DNA of 64,000 nt from an uncultured Phycisphaerales bacterium (lineage in GTDB: Bacteria; Planctomycetota; Phycisphaerae; WQYP01). The stretch lies in contig CAIMWO010000044.1 of assembly GCA_903845195.1 (NCBI GenBank), positions 1-64,000 on the forward strand, in the 5' to 3' direction. The notes below the pieces were generated by a model that was not told the DNA's origin, did not search any database, and saw only the letters and a list, made by a program, of their open reading frames with translations. The stretch's first letter is position 1, and each line of letters begins with the position of its first letter. Shown here in pieces: positions 1 through 9,269 of the stretch. The position numbers were made by a program, and so were the translations under genes.

Positions 1-1745
1 ATCTCCAGCATCGCGGGAGGACTCTTCACGTCGGCCCAGAGTTCCTTGCTGAAGAGCAGGTGGTTGTTGGACATGTTCCGCACTTCGTACTTGCCGTCGA
101 CGATCTGCGTGAGGTACTTCTTCATGGCATCGGTGAACTCGGGGCGCTTGCCATCGGCGGAGGAGAAGATCATGCCGCCGGCTTCGATGTAGGACCGCAA
201 CTTCGCCAGATCTTCGGGTGTGAACTTGGGGTCCTGACTGCCGGTGATCAGCAGCACTGGTGCATCGAGCCACTGCTCGAAGGGCACTTTCAGATTAACG
301 GTCTGCCAATTGATGTGCTTTTCGAGATTCTTGGCCATCCAGTCGGTCAGGTTGGCGCTGTCGCGGGGGCGGGCGTTCCAGTAACCGTCATACTCCAGTT
401 TGTTGAAGACGATCGGCAGGCGTCCGCGAGAGAGAAATAACAGGGCATAGGCCGTGGAATTCTGCGGGTCGGCGCCGGGGAATGACGACCCCCAAGAGCC
501 GTCACCTTGCTGCAGCTTCACGAAGTTGGCGGCGCCTTCGCGGTACCAGTCGACCGTGCCGAAGAACTTGCGGCCAGATGCCAGGCCCACGCGTTCCACG
601 CCGTACATGTAGTAAAAATTATCCGAAGGCTTGAAGTCCTTATCGAGCCACGCCAGGCCGCGCTCGATGTTCTTGTCGGGCTTGGGAATCAGCCGCAGTT
701 CGTCATCGACGAAGTCCTGCGTAATAAAGAGCGTCGCGAGACCCGCCACGCCCATGGTGGGCTTCACTTCGTTATCGCGATCCCCGGCATGGTAGGGCCA
801 TGCGATCCGGGTATAGGGCCAGCTTCCGCTGGCGTCCTGGGTCAGGTGCCAGAAGCGATCGGAGATCTTCCAGTAGAGGTTGGGCATTTCGAAGCCGGCA
901 TCGGCCAGGGCCCAGGCGCCCAGCGCGCCGTACTGGGCATTGGAAATATCGCCGATCGGCCCGAACGAACTGACGCCACCGTCCATGAGCTTTTGCAACT
1001 CTTCTGAAGCTTTTTCGTATTCGGCCTTTTGCTTCTGGAATTCCGCATCATTCCCGGCAGCCTTGGCCTCGGCGCCCTTCTTCTTGGCGTCTTCGATCCG
1101 CTTGTCAATGGCGGCCCGGGCGCGGGTGACATCGGCGGCGGGGTCGCCGCGCTTGAAACCGCCGGGTGGGATCGTATAGGTGTAGCCGCCCTCCGGTCCG
1201 ATGGCCTCGATCAGGTACTTCTTGGCCAGTTCCAGGCCAATGCGGGGACCTTCTTTCGCCGAAGCGTCTCGCCGCTTGTTATATGCCAGAGCCAGGGCCG
1301 AGGCCTGAAGCCCCGCTGTGTAGGTGCCGTCGGGAACGTTCTTGGATAAAAAGGCGACTACCGGCGCCAGTTCCGGAGATTTGGGATTCAGCCGCGCGAT
1401 GCGCTTGCTGTCTTCCGGATCCACTTGATCCTGCAGACTGTGTCCGGCGTGAATCAGCGAATAGAGCACCAGGCCGGTCTCGCCGCCGACATTCGAAACT
1501 TTCGCATCCCAAGGATTCTGCCAGCGCCAACTATTGCCATTCTTGGTATTGAAGATGAAATCGATGCCCTTGATCATCGAATTGACCACCTGTTCGTCAG
1601 TGATGCCCTGCCCGTTGGACGAGGGGCGACGGTGAGGCACGTCGGCCTGGGCCGTGGAAGGTTGCATCGCGACGCCGGCAGCTATGGCCACGGCCGCCGC
1701 CATTGAAGCCCACACCCCTTTGAGCCCGTTCACATCGGTACACAT
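1..1745 (-). CDS. DUF4159-type exported protein with terpenoid-cyclase-like N-terminus (3' end outside window)
   Basis: The frame is open from an ATG at 1745 through base 1, so the C-terminus lies outside the window. A GAGG Shine-Dalgarno lies about 7 nt upstream of the ATG, which favours it over in-frame upstream GTG codons. The protein has an N-terminal hydrophobic segment (ASMAAAVAIAAGVAM) ending near AQA, so it is probably exported. An alpha-rich part resembling prenyltransferase/squalene-cyclase repeats follows (GGYTY, GSWPY, DGSWGSS), then a charged helical linker (KKGAEAKAAGNDAEFQKQK), then the start of a DUF4159 domain (APVLLITGSQDP, AGGMIFSSADG). It is a close paralog of the gene at 1834-4479, 88 bp upstream and in the same direction, so the pair is probably one operon made by tandem duplication. 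The substrate is unknown; the fold assignment comes from motifs only. Confidence 0.85.
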   Translation of the reverse strand, partial: MCTDVNGLKGVWASMAAAVAIAAGVAMQPSTAQADVPHRRPSSNGQGITDEQVVNSMIKGIDFIFNTKNGNSWRWQNPWDAKVSNVGGETGLVLYSLIHAGHSLQDQVDPEDSKRIARLNPKSPELAPVVAFLSKNVPDGTYTAGLQASALALAYNKRRDASAKEGPRIGLELAKKYLIEAIGPEGGYTYTIPPGGFKRGDPAADVTRARAAIDKRIEDAKKKGAEAKAAGNDAEFQKQKAEYEKASEELQKLMDGGVSSFGPIGDISNAQYGALGAWALADAGFEMPNLYWKISDRFWHLTQDASGSWPYTRIAWPYHAGDRDNEVKPTMGVAGLATLFITQDFVDDELRLIPKPDKNIERGLAWLDKDFKPSDNFYYMYGVERVGLASGRKFFGTVDWYREGAANFVKLQQGDGSWGSSFPGADPQNSTAYALLFLSRGRLPIVFNKLEYDGYWNARPRDSANLTDWMAKNLEKHINWQTVNLKVPFEQWLDAPVLLITGSQDPKFTPEDLAKLRSYIEAGGMIFSSADGKRPEFTDAMKKYLTQIVDGKYEVRNMSNNHLLFSKELWADVKSPPAMLE

Positions 1746-1833
1746 CTGCACGCCTCGCTTGGAAATCACGCCAGCAATCAAAAACGCTCCGGCGGCTCGC
1801 CCCTGATGCACGTCGGCTTACACTTTCCATTCA

Positions 1834-4479
1834 CTAAGGCGCCGGCTCCTTTTGGGTTGTCGGACTGGTGGCGGCGACGGGCTCGGTGGTCGTCGGCCCA
1901 GTGGAAGCCGGCGCGCTGGCAGGCTGCGTACTGGCCGGTTCGCCCTGGGCGTACAGCAGAATATTCCGCGCGATGGTCTCCGAACTCTCCGGCGCGTAGC
2001 CGACGATTCCCCACGTGTTAGTGCCCAGGAAACCGCTGGTCACATCAAAGGGAGAAAAGATCAGGACGACGCGCCCGTTGACCGTAATGGCGTCCAACTG
2101 CGGCTTGCTGATCCGCTGGTGCAACTTCAGATTGCCATACTTGCGGAACTCCACTGCGGCGGCACTTTCTCCGTCGGTCATGGTCCCCTTGATGATCGGG
2201 TGGTCCGGCGGAAGCGCATCGGGGGCAGTGTTGGGGAAGAGGGATTTCATCAGGAGGAGGAAGGATTCGGTGAAGTCGCTCGAGCCGCCGGCGGAATCAG
2301 CGAAGAGCATCCCCCCGCCGCTGAGATAGGCCTGAATTGCCGCGATATCGGCATCGGACATGGTGAAGCGCGTCGAGCCGGTCATGTGGGCGATTTTGTA
2401 TTTCCTGGGATCGAGCTGAGTGGCCTTGACCAGCGTGGTCTTTATCTCACTATGGAAATCAGCCCGGGCCAGTTTGGCCATGCGGGGCCAGGCGCCGGGT
2501 TCGGGGTTGGCGTTGCCGGCATGATCGATGAGGGCCACCTCGATGGTCCGAACCGGGGACTCGGAAGAGGATTGCACGACCAGCGGCGCCAGTTTGGAAC
2601 GGAGCGTTCCCTTGCCTGTGGCATAGAAGAAGATGTTGGCGGGAATCTTGAAATGATCAGTCGTGGCGTACTTGCGCTGCTGCCAGCTTGCGCCCATGTC
2701 CGCGGGAGAATGAATCCAGATATCACGCACGCCGTTGGACATGCCCAGCATCACCGGCGGATTCTTGATGTCGGCCCAGAGTTCCTTGGTGAACATGGTG
2801 TGCGTTTTGGGCAGTTGCCGCACTTCGTATTTACCGTCGACGATCTGCGTGACGTATTTTTTCATTGCCTCGGTGAACTCGCGGCTGTTGCCGTCGGCGG
2901 TGGAGAAGATCATCCCGCCGGCCTCGACGTAGGTGCGCAGTTTCGCGAGGTCTTCCGCGGTGAATTTGGGGTCCTGGCTTCCGGTGATCAGCAGGACCGG
3001 GGCGTCCAGCCATTGTTCCGGAGATACCCGGAGGTTGACGGTCTGCCAGTTGATGTGTTTTTCCAGATATTTGGCCATCCAATCGGTGATGTTGGCGTTG
3101 TCGCGCGGCCGGGCGTTCCAGTAGCCGTTGTACTCCAGCTTGTTGAAAACGATCGGCAAACGTCCGCGGGCCAGGAAGAGCAGGGCGTAGGCGGTGGAAT
3201 TTTGCTGATCGGCGCCGTAGTAGCTGGATTTCCAGGAACCGTCGGCGGCCTGCGATTTGACGAGGGAAGCGGCGCCTTCGCGATACCAGTCGGTGGTGCC
3301 GAAGAATTTGCGGCCGGAGGCCAGGCCCACGCGTTCCACGCCGTACATGTAGTACAGATTATTTGAGGCTTTGAAGTCTTTATCGAGCCAGGCCATGCCG
3401 CGTTCGATGTTCTTGTCGGGCCTGGGAATCAGGCGCAGTTCCTCATCGACAAAGCCCTGGGTGATGTACAAAGTGGCCAGACCGGCGACGCCCATGGTGT
3501 CCTTCACTTCATTATCGTTGCCGGCATGGTGTGGCCATGCCGCTTTGGAATACGGCCAGCTCCCGCTGGGGTCCTGCGTCAAATGCCAGAAGCGGTCAGA
3601 GACTTTCCAATACATATTGGGCAGTTCAATGTTGACATCGGACAGCGCCCAGGCGCCCAGGGCGCCGTACTGCGCATTGGACAGATCGCCGATCGGCCGA
3701 AATCCGGCGTTGACGTTGTCCATCAGTTGCTGGAGAGAGGCCTTGAGGCGTTCATATTCTTCCTTTTGCTTCTGGAATTCAGCATCATCGCCCTTGGCTT
3801 TGGCGGCTGCGCCCTTCTTCTCGGCTTCGGCCATCTTCTTTTCCAGTTCGGCCTTGGAACTGGCGAGACTTCCGGCGGCGCCACCGGCCGACTTGGGATC
3901 CCGGGGATTGGCATAGGTGTATCCGCCGTCCGGACCCATGGCTTCAAGAAGATATCTTTTGGCGGCTTCGAGTCCGGCCCGCGGCCCCTCCTTGCGACCG
4001 GCATCGCGTTTTTCGTTATACGCCAGCGCCAGCGCCGAGGCCTGCAGTCCCGCCGTGTAAGTGCCGTCGGGAACGTTGTTGGACAGGTATTCCACGACCG
4101 GCGCCAGATCCGGCGACGAAGGATTCAGACGCGCGATTCTTTTGGAATCGGTTTCATCCTGTTGATCCTGCAGGCTGTGCCCCGCGTGAATCAGCGAATA
4201 AAGGACCAGAGAAGTTTCGCCGCCGACGTTCTTGCTGCCATGGCCCCCGCCGTTCCAGTATTCCCAGTTGTTGCCCTTCTTGGTGCCGAAAAGAAAGTCG
4301 ATGCCTTTGACCATTGCCTCGACGACCTGGGCATCGCTGACACCTTTGACGTTTGAAGAGGGTTTAGCTTTGGCGGCGACTTGCGACGTGGTAGTAAACA
4401 CAGCGGACGCGGCCAGTGCCGCCCCCGCAAGCAAAAATACCCCCCTTTGCCGATACGACCACCGGTCCTGATTCTTCAT
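1834..4479 (-). CDS. DUF4159-type exported protein with terpenoid-cyclase-like N-terminus
   Basis: 881 residues from the ATG at 4479, chosen because GGAGG lies 8 nt upstream; a longer frame reaches 4527 but lacks this signal. Residues 1-35 form a signal peptide (RRGVFLLAGAALAASAVF region). Residues ~45-480 carry repeated alpha-hairpin motifs of the terpenoid cyclase/prenyltransferase type (GGYTYANP, SGSWPYSK, DGSWKSSYY), interrupted at ~196-253 by a Lys/Glu/Ala coiled coil. Two DUF4159-like glutamine-amidotransferase-fold segments follow, near 490-560 (DAPVLLITGSQDP, GGMIFSTADG) and 693-760 (HMTGSTRFT, GGGMLFADSAGGSSDF). The C-terminus is a Pro/Thr/Ala tail. No membrane anchor is obvious after the signal peptide. 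Planctomycetes commonly encode DUF4159 proteins; function is not established, and a role at the cell envelope is only inferred. Confidence 0.88.
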   Translation of the reverse strand: MKNQDRWSYRQRGVFLLAGAALAASAVFTTTSQVAAKAKPSSNVKGVSDAQVVEAMVKGIDFLFGTKKGNNWEYWNGGGHGSKNVGGETSLVLYSLIHAGHSLQDQQDETDSKRIARLNPSSPDLAPVVEYLSNNVPDGTYTAGLQASALALAYNEKRDAGRKEGPRAGLEAAKRYLLEAMGPDGGYTYANPRDPKSAGGAAGSLASSKAELEKKMAEAEKKGAAAKAKGDDAEFQKQKEEYERLKASLQQLMDNVNAGFRPIGDLSNAQYGALGAWALSDVNIELPNMYWKVSDRFWHLTQDPSGSWPYSKAAWPHHAGNDNEVKDTMGVAGLATLYITQGFVDEELRLIPRPDKNIERGMAWLDKDFKASNNLYYMYGVERVGLASGRKFFGTTDWYREGAASLVKSQAADGSWKSSYYGADQQNSTAYALLFLARGRLPIVFNKLEYNGYWNARPRDNANITDWMAKYLEKHINWQTVNLRVSPEQWLDAPVLLITGSQDPKFTAEDLAKLRTYVEAGGMIFSTADGNSREFTEAMKKYVTQIVDGKYEVRQLPKTHTMFTKELWADIKNPPVMLGMSNGVRDIWIHSPADMGASWQQRKYATTDHFKIPANIFFYATGKGTLRSKLAPLVVQSSSESPVRTIEVALIDHAGNANPEPGAWPRMAKLARADFHSEIKTTLVKATQLDPRKYKIAHMTGSTRFTMSDADIAAIQAYLSGGGMLFADSAGGSSDFTESFLLLMKSLFPNTAPDALPPDHPIIKGTMTDGESAAAVEFRKYGNLKLHQRISKPQLDAITVNGRVVLIFSPFDVTSGFLGTNTWGIVGYAPESSETIARNILLYAQGEPASTQPASAPASTGPTTTEPVAATSPTTQKEPAP

Positions 4480-4510
4480 CAAGATTTGCCTCCACACACA
4501 CCGCCTGCGA

Positions 4511-4537
4511 ATTATAGACGGAAACATCGGATTCCAA
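4511..4537 (-). promoter_or_regulatory. candidate sigma70-type promoter for the DUF4159 pair
   Basis: On the minus strand a perfect -10 box TATAAT (4511-4516) lies 15 bp from TTGGAA (4532-4537), a 4/6 match to the -35 consensus. Transcription would begin near 4504, about 25 nt before the GGAGG-preceded ATG. The spacer is short. The rest of 4480-4761 shows no further gene. Confidence 0.45.
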
Positions 4538-4761
4538 AAGAGAATTGTCCCGCAAGATCACTGCTCATGGTTCATTTTTTCTTGTGCATCGGAGTTTTGC
4601 TGCACTACTGCCTAAACAGGTGGGACCAAATCGATACACATGCTATGGTGCATATACGCTGAACTGTGCGAATATGAGTAAACATCAATGATTCGACACC
4701 CTCGGCCCCAAAGCCTAACATTGGCGACGGACACCAGAGAAATTCGAATACGAGATACGTA

Positions 4762-5709
4762 ATGTCCGAAGAGTCCGTACAGATTACTTCCGAAATCGAC
4801 CGAGCCTCGCCGGTCATGCTCACTGGCGCCAGCGGGTTCGTCGGCAGTCACGTGCTTCGTGAGCTATTGCGCCACGGCCATCGGGTCCACGCGCTCGTTC
4901 ATCGCACCGGAAAACTCAAAGTCCACGACCGGGCGATCACCGAATTCGCCGGCTCAATCACGGACCCGCAGTCTCTGGCCCCGGCCCTGGCCGGCTGCCG
5001 CAGCGTCATTCACCTGGTGGGCATCATCAAAGAAAAAAGACAGGCGACTTTTGAGCGGATTCATGTGGAAGGGACGCGCAATCTCCTGGCGGCGAGTAAA
5101 GCCGCTGGAACGGTCGAGCGATTCGTGCACATGTCGGCCCTCGGTTCCCGACCGAACGCACCGGCCCGCTATCACCAGTCCAAGTGGGCCGCCGAGGAAC
5201 TCGTTCGCCATGCCGGCATCCCCTTCGTCATCTTCCGCCCCAGCCTGATCCACGGACCCGACGGCGAATTTACGATGATGCTCCGCAACTGGAGCCACGG
5301 TAAAGCAGCACCGTACTTCTTCATGCCCTACTTCGGCTCAGGTTTCTTCGGCCAGCGCAACACGCACCGCATCCAGCCGGTCCATGTCGATGATGTCGCC
5401 ATGGCGTTCGCGGGCGCCCTCACCAACGACCTGGCCACGAATCACACGTATGACATCGCCGGCCCGTCGAGCTACTCGTGGCCCGATATGCTGTACATTG
5501 CCAGCATGCGTTTCCGCGGCAAGCCCAAACGCACGCTGGGCATCCCCGTCTGGTACGCGAAGATTCTTGCATCACTGCCTTTGCCGTTGCCATTCAATAA
5601 GGATCAAATCTTGATGTCGCAGGAAGACAACACCGCGGACATTGCCCCCCTGCTGCGAGACTTTTCCGACCTGGCCCCGAAAAATTTCGAAGCCAGCTTG
5701 GGTAAATGA
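4762..5709 (+). CDS. NAD(P)-binding SDR protein, complex I NDUFA9-like
   Basis: 315 residues with an N-terminal Rossmann motif GASGFVGSHVL at ~20-30, the dinucleotide-binding signature of atypical/extended short-chain dehydrogenases. VIHLVGIIKEKR and YHQSKWAAEELVRHAGIPFV (residues ~135-155) match the NDUFA9/NAD(P)H-binding branch, in which the YxxxK pair is kept (Y-H-Q-S-K). IFRPSLIHGP follows, as is typical for this branch. Bacterial members are usually annotated as complex I NDUFA9 subunit family or sugar epimerases; true complex I association is not shown, although nuoJKL lies elsewhere in this window. The start has only a weak purine-rich upstream signal (CGAGAT). The gene is convergent with moeA, 23 bp away. 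Substrate unknown. Confidence 0.85.
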   Translation: MSEESVQITSEIDRASPVMLTGASGFVGSHVLRELLRHGHRVHALVHRTGKLKVHDRAITEFAGSITDPQSLAPALAGCRSVIHLVGIIKEKRQATFERIHVEGTRNLLAASKAAGTVERFVHMSALGSRPNAPARYHQSKWAAEELVRHAGIPFVIFRPSLIHGPDGEFTMMLRNWSHGKAAPYFFMPYFGSGFFGQRNTHRIQPVHVDDVAMAFAGALTNDLATNHTYDIAGPSSYSWPDMLYIASMRFRGKPKRTLGIPVWYAKILASLPLPLPFNKDQILMSQEDNTADIAPLLRDFSDLAPKNFEASLGK

Positions 5710-5732
5710 TGGCCGACCGGGCGTTCAGTTGC

Positions 5733-6947
5733 TCATAGTTCGATGATGTCCACGACCGTTCCGGCCTCCCGCAGCGGCGCGCGGACCGGATGTACGATCA
5801 ACGCCTGCGCCTTGGCCAGCGTATAGATATCGGCTGACCCTCTCCAATTCAGCGGCGACACCGTCAGTGGCGACACCCGGTGGTCAAGACGTGCCGGTTG
5901 ATAGAACTCCCTGTCGCCATTGGCCACTAAGCCCTGGTCGCAAAGAGCCCGTCCAGTTTCGGGCATAGCGCCTCCCGCCAGCCGCGCCAGCAGCGGACGC
6001 ACGAAACGGTGAAAGCAGACAAACCCCGATACCGGATTGCCGGGCAATCCGATGAGGAAGCGGCGGGCAGCGCTTCCGCCCCCCCACCGCTCCTCTTTCG
6101 TCGCCAGCACGAACGGCTTTCCGGGTTTGATCTTTACCGTTTGAACATGGGTCGTGAAACCCATCTCTTGCAGCACCGCCGGCACGAAATCTCTGGTGCC
6201 CATGGATAAACTGCCGGTGACAAGCACCACCTCCGCCCCGGCCAGCGCCTCAAGTAACTTCGACCGTATCGGCGCCGGATCGTCCGGCGCCCATTGCGGA
6301 TCTCCCGCCAGCACGGCATACCGCTGGGCCAGTGCCGCCAGCATCGGTCCATTGGAATTACGAATCTGCCCCCCTGCCGGCACCCGTTCCGGCGGCACCA
6401 GTTCATCGCCCGTGCTGAGCACCGCGACGCGCGGCCGCGGGATCACCGCGATCTCTGCTACTCCGGCCGCCGCGGCCACAGCGATCTGCACCGGCCCCAG
6501 CAGCGTCCCGGCCTCCAGAACCGTCTGACCGCGTGCCGCATCGGCCCCTCGACGCTGAGTGCCCCACCCTGCTGCCGGGGATTTCCGCACGGTAACGAAT
6601 TCTCCAGACTGCTCGGTATGTTCCACCATCAAAATCGCATCGGCCCCCGCAGGCACCGGCGCGCCGGTATTGATGGCCACGCAGGTTCCCCTAGTGACGG
6701 TCCCGGTGAATGCCGCCCCTCCCGCATCCTGTCTGCCGATGATCCGCAATTGTGCCCCTTCCAGGGTATCCACAGCCCGGACGGCATAGCCATCGAGCAT
6801 GCAGCGGTCGAACGGCGGCGAATCGAGGTCCATTTTCACGGCCTCAGCCAGCACGCACCCCGCCGCCAGACGCAAAGGCACGCGAATCATTGGCAGTGGA
6901 AGGGCCATTTGCCCGATAATATGAATTACCTCAGTGACACTGTGCAT
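5733..6947 (-). CDS. moeA: molybdopterin molybdenumtransferase MoeA
   Basis: 404 residues, the usual MoeA length. It catalyses ligation of molybdate to adenylylated molybdopterin in molybdenum-cofactor synthesis. Recognisable family motifs in order: CMLDGYAVRA (~48-57), INTGAPVPAGADAILMVEHT, VAVLSTGDELVPP, the P-loop-like TGSLSMGTRDF in place of the commoner GGVSxGxxD, KIKPGKPF, and GLPGNPVSGFVCFHRFVRPLL. The C-terminal domain IV is present. No other cofactor gene is adjacent. An AGGG lies just before the ATG. The gene is divergent from the TPR gene at 7046 across ~100 bp. Confidence 0.95.
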   Translation of the reverse strand: MHSVTEVIHIIGQMALPLPMIRVPLRLAAGCVLAEAVKMDLDSPPFDRCMLDGYAVRAVDTLEGAQLRIIGRQDAGGAAFTGTVTRGTCVAINTGAPVPAGADAILMVEHTEQSGEFVTVRKSPAAGWGTQRRGADAARGQTVLEAGTLLGPVQIAVAAAAGVAEIAVIPRPRVAVLSTGDELVPPERVPAGGQIRNSNGPMLAALAQRYAVLAGDPQWAPDDPAPIRSKLLEALAGAEVVLVTGSLSMGTRDFVPAVLQEMGFTTHVQTVKIKPGKPFVLATKEERWGGGSAARRFLIGLPGNPVSGFVCFHRFVRPLLARLAGGAMPETGRALCDQGLVANGDREFYQPARLDHRVSPLTVSPLNWRGSADIYTLAKAQALIVHPVRAPLREAGTVVDIIEL

Positions 6948-6966
6948 CGTCCCTGCACCCTTTGTC

Positions 6967-6994
6967 TTGACATCGCCGCTTCATGTGGTACGGT
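6967..6994 (+). promoter_or_regulatory. candidate promoter upstream of the TPR gene
   Basis: A perfect -35 hexamer TTGACA (6967-6972) is followed after 16 bp by TACGGT (6989-6994), a weak -10 match. Just downstream, GAGGTT (7004-7009) and AACCTC (7015-7020) form a perfect 6-bp inverted repeat with a 5-nt loop, which could be an operator or a 5'-UTR hairpin. Assignment is by sequence only. Confidence 0.35.
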
Positions 6995-7045
6995 CACATG
7001 TTTGAGGTTGCCTGAACCTCTATCTCTCGTCAACGTATCATAGTT

Positions 7046-8512
7046 ATGGCGGAAGTGAAGCACACTATGACTGAATCCACGTCTCCCCCTCCCAATCCCA
7101 TCGAAGGTCCCGGCAAGGGAAGGGCATTTTTCGACCGGGCTAAGACGGTTGCGGAAAGCAACAACTACGATTACGCCATCGATATGTACATTGAAGGCCT
7201 CAACCGCGAGCCCTTCAACCTGGAACAGCACGAAGCCCTGCGCGATGTCTCCCTGCGCCGCAAGGTCAAGGGCGCCAAGGCCCGCGGCGGTTTCGGCGGG
7301 TTCCTCAGCGCCAAATTGCCCTTCAAGGGAAAGACCGCCAAGGAAGCAATGCTCAATGCCGAATTCTCCCTGGCCAACGAGCCCGGCAACATCCCGGCCA
7401 TGCAGACGATCCTCCGCAATGCCGTCGAACTCAACTATAAAGAAGTAGTCTTCTGGATCGGCGATATACTGGTGATGGCCAACCGTACCAATAAGACTCC
7501 CAAAGTGGAAATCTACAAGGAAGTTGCCGAAATCTACGGCAAGTACACGGAATTCAACCGGGCTTCCGAAGTGATCCAGGCGGCCATCGAACTGCGACCC
7601 ACCGACATGGACCTGATCGCCCAGGCGAAAAATCTTGCGGCCCAGGAAACCCTCCAGAAGGGCAAATACGAACAGAACCTGGATTTCAAAGAATCGATTC
7701 AGGACCAGGACGAAACCAAGAAACTGCTGCAGGAAGAGAGCATCAGCAAGTCGGATCAATACAAAGCGTCCGAGATCGAAAAGGCCAAGGCCGATTACGA
7801 TCGCAACCCCAGGGAACTTCAGTTCGTCGCCAAGTACGTCAAATCGCTGTTGCTGATGGACGATGAGACGCACGAAAACCGGGCGCTGGAAGTCCTCGAA
7901 AAAGCATATGCTGAGACCAAGGTGTACCGCTATAAGGTCACCATCGGCGACATCAAGATGAAGCAGTACAACCGCACCGTCCGCCTGCTGACCGAAGCAG
8001 TCAAAGCCGATCCGGAGGACAAGGACTTCCGCGAGCAGCTGGCGTCCTACCGGAAGGAACGCCTGGCGTTTGAGCTGGCCGAATACCACGAACGCCAGGA
8101 ACACTATCCGACCGACATGCTCATTCAATTCGAGTACGGGCGGCGGCTCTATGAGTCTGGCCGGTATGATGAGGCCATCGCTTCATTTCAGAGCGCCCAG
8201 AACAATCCGAAACACCGCGTTGATGCCCTCTTCCTGCTGGGACGCAGTTTCATGTTCCAGGGCATGAAGCAGGAATCGATGGAAACCCTCAAACGCGCCA
8301 TCGACGAATACGAAATGGCCGAGACCGGCGACACCAAGAGCAAGGAAATGCACTATTGGCTGGCCCGCGCCTACGAAGAAAACGACCGCACAGAAGATGC
8401 CACCAATCTCTATTCGATGATCACCCAGTGGGACATTTCCTTTCGCGACGCCCGCAAACGCCTGGGCGAGCTGCGAAAAAAGAAGGAAGACGCCGGCAGC
8501 AAGCCGGGCTGA
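7046..8512 (+). CDS. tetratricopeptide-repeat protein
   Basis: 488 residues from the first ATG; the ATG at 7067 is a possible alternative and has a GGAAG upstream, whereas the first has no clear ribosome site. No signal peptide or membrane segment is visible, so the protein is probably cytoplasmic. Residues ~25-70 (FFDRAKTVAESNNYDYAIDMYIEGL) and ~345-455 (FEYGRRLYESGRYDEAIASFQSA; HYWLARAYEENDRTEDATNLY) are clear TPR units; the centre is a charged helical region rich in K/E/Q. TPR arrays usually act as protein-binding scaffolds; the partner here is unknown. It converges on the respiratory operon, with 69 bp between the two stops. Confidence 0.85.
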   Translation: MAEVKHTMTESTSPPPNPIEGPGKGRAFFDRAKTVAESNNYDYAIDMYIEGLNREPFNLEQHEALRDVSLRRKVKGAKARGGFGGFLSAKLPFKGKTAKEAMLNAEFSLANEPGNIPAMQTILRNAVELNYKEVVFWIGDILVMANRTNKTPKVEIYKEVAEIYGKYTEFNRASEVIQAAIELRPTDMDLIAQAKNLAAQETLQKGKYEQNLDFKESIQDQDETKKLLQEESISKSDQYKASEIEKAKADYDRNPRELQFVAKYVKSLLLMDDETHENRALEVLEKAYAETKVYRYKVTIGDIKMKQYNRTVRLLTEAVKADPEDKDFREQLASYRKERLAFELAEYHERQEHYPTDMLIQFEYGRRLYESGRYDEAIASFQSAQNNPKHRVDALFLLGRSFMFQGMKQESMETLKRAIDEYEMAETGDTKSKEMHYWLARAYEENDRTEDATNLYSMITQWDISFRDARKRLGELRKKKEDAGSKPG

Positions 8513-8581
8513 TTCAGCAGGCCATGGAAGCTTGAGCCTTCGCAGGGTGTGCCTGATTGATTCGGGCCAATACCGCCCATT

Positions 8582-9208
8582 TCAGAAGTAGATCATCACA
8601 AACAGTACTACCCACACCACATCCAGAAAGTGCCAGTAGACGGCGCTGTAGCGAACGCCGGGATGGAAGTTGCGCGAGTAGCGGCCGCGGTGCGCCCGCC
8701 AGATCACGATGCCCAGCGGGATCATTCCCCCGATCACGTGCAGGGCGTGCAGGCCCGTCAGCACATAAAACATACCCAAGTATGCGCCTTGGATGTGGTA
8801 ATACGATGGCAAGCCGCTGACGAACTCCCACCAGTTGTAGCCTTGGATGGCCAGAAAAACCCCGCCCAGGAACATCGTCAGCCACAAGCCCCGCTTGAGG
8901 CCGCACTCGCTGTCCCGCCGCACCGAATTCATCGCGTACTGGATCGCAACGCTGGCCAGCAGGATGACCACCGTCGAAAGCCACAGCGTCTGCGGAATCT
9001 CGGGCATGCCCAGCGGCGGCCAGGGTTGCGTGCGATAGCGGATCAGACCGAACGCGAACATGCTTGCCGCAAACAGCATGGAAAGGGAAACGATCAGCAC
9101 CACCATCCCCACCGTCCCGGCCCCGGGAATCAGGATGTCTCCCTTGCCCGTCGCGGATTCATACCGCTGGGGCAGGTCCTGGCCGCGCTCTGGTGGAATC
9201 TCGTTCAT
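8582..9208 (-). CDS. cytochrome c oxidase subunit III-like membrane protein
   Basis: About 208 residues from the ATG at 9208 (MNEIPPERGQ); an in-frame ATG at 9238 is equally possible. Five membrane segments are visible, including GTVGMVVLIVSLSMLFAASM, TLWLSTVVILLASVAIQYA and the family signature GMFYVLTGLHALHVIGG, with the C-terminal AVYWHFLDVVWVVLFVMIYF. This is the COX3 fold found in heme-copper oxidases. It is the last gene of the respiratory operon and the second COX3-like gene in it (the other is at 9739). Two subunit-III-like genes per caa3 operon may mean both join the complex, or that this shorter one replaces a different small subunit; the sequence does not decide. Confidence 0.88.
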   Translation of the reverse strand: MNEIPPERGQDLPQRYESATGKGDILIPGAGTVGMVVLIVSLSMLFAASMFAFGLIRYRTQPWPPLGMPEIPQTLWLSTVVILLASVAIQYAMNSVRRDSECGLKRGLWLTMFLGGVFLAIQGYNWWEFVSGLPSYYHIQGAYLGMFYVLTGLHALHVIGGMIPLGIVIWRAHRGRYSRNFHPGVRYSAVYWHFLDVVWVVLFVMIYF

Positions 9209-9269
9209 AACGGTGCACGCCTTCACTCTGTGGCTCATGACGCATCGAACGGACGGTGCTCCGCCTGAA

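Noticed and set aside
1852..3366. 504-codon open frame on the plus strand
   Set aside because: It is antisense to the DUF4159 gene, which has a ribosome site, signal peptide and domain motifs; the plus-strand product has none.
6926..8128. 400-codon open frame on the minus strand, Phe/Val/Leu-rich
   Set aside because: It is antisense to the TPR gene; its hydrophobic look comes from reading Lys/Glu-rich codons on the other strand.
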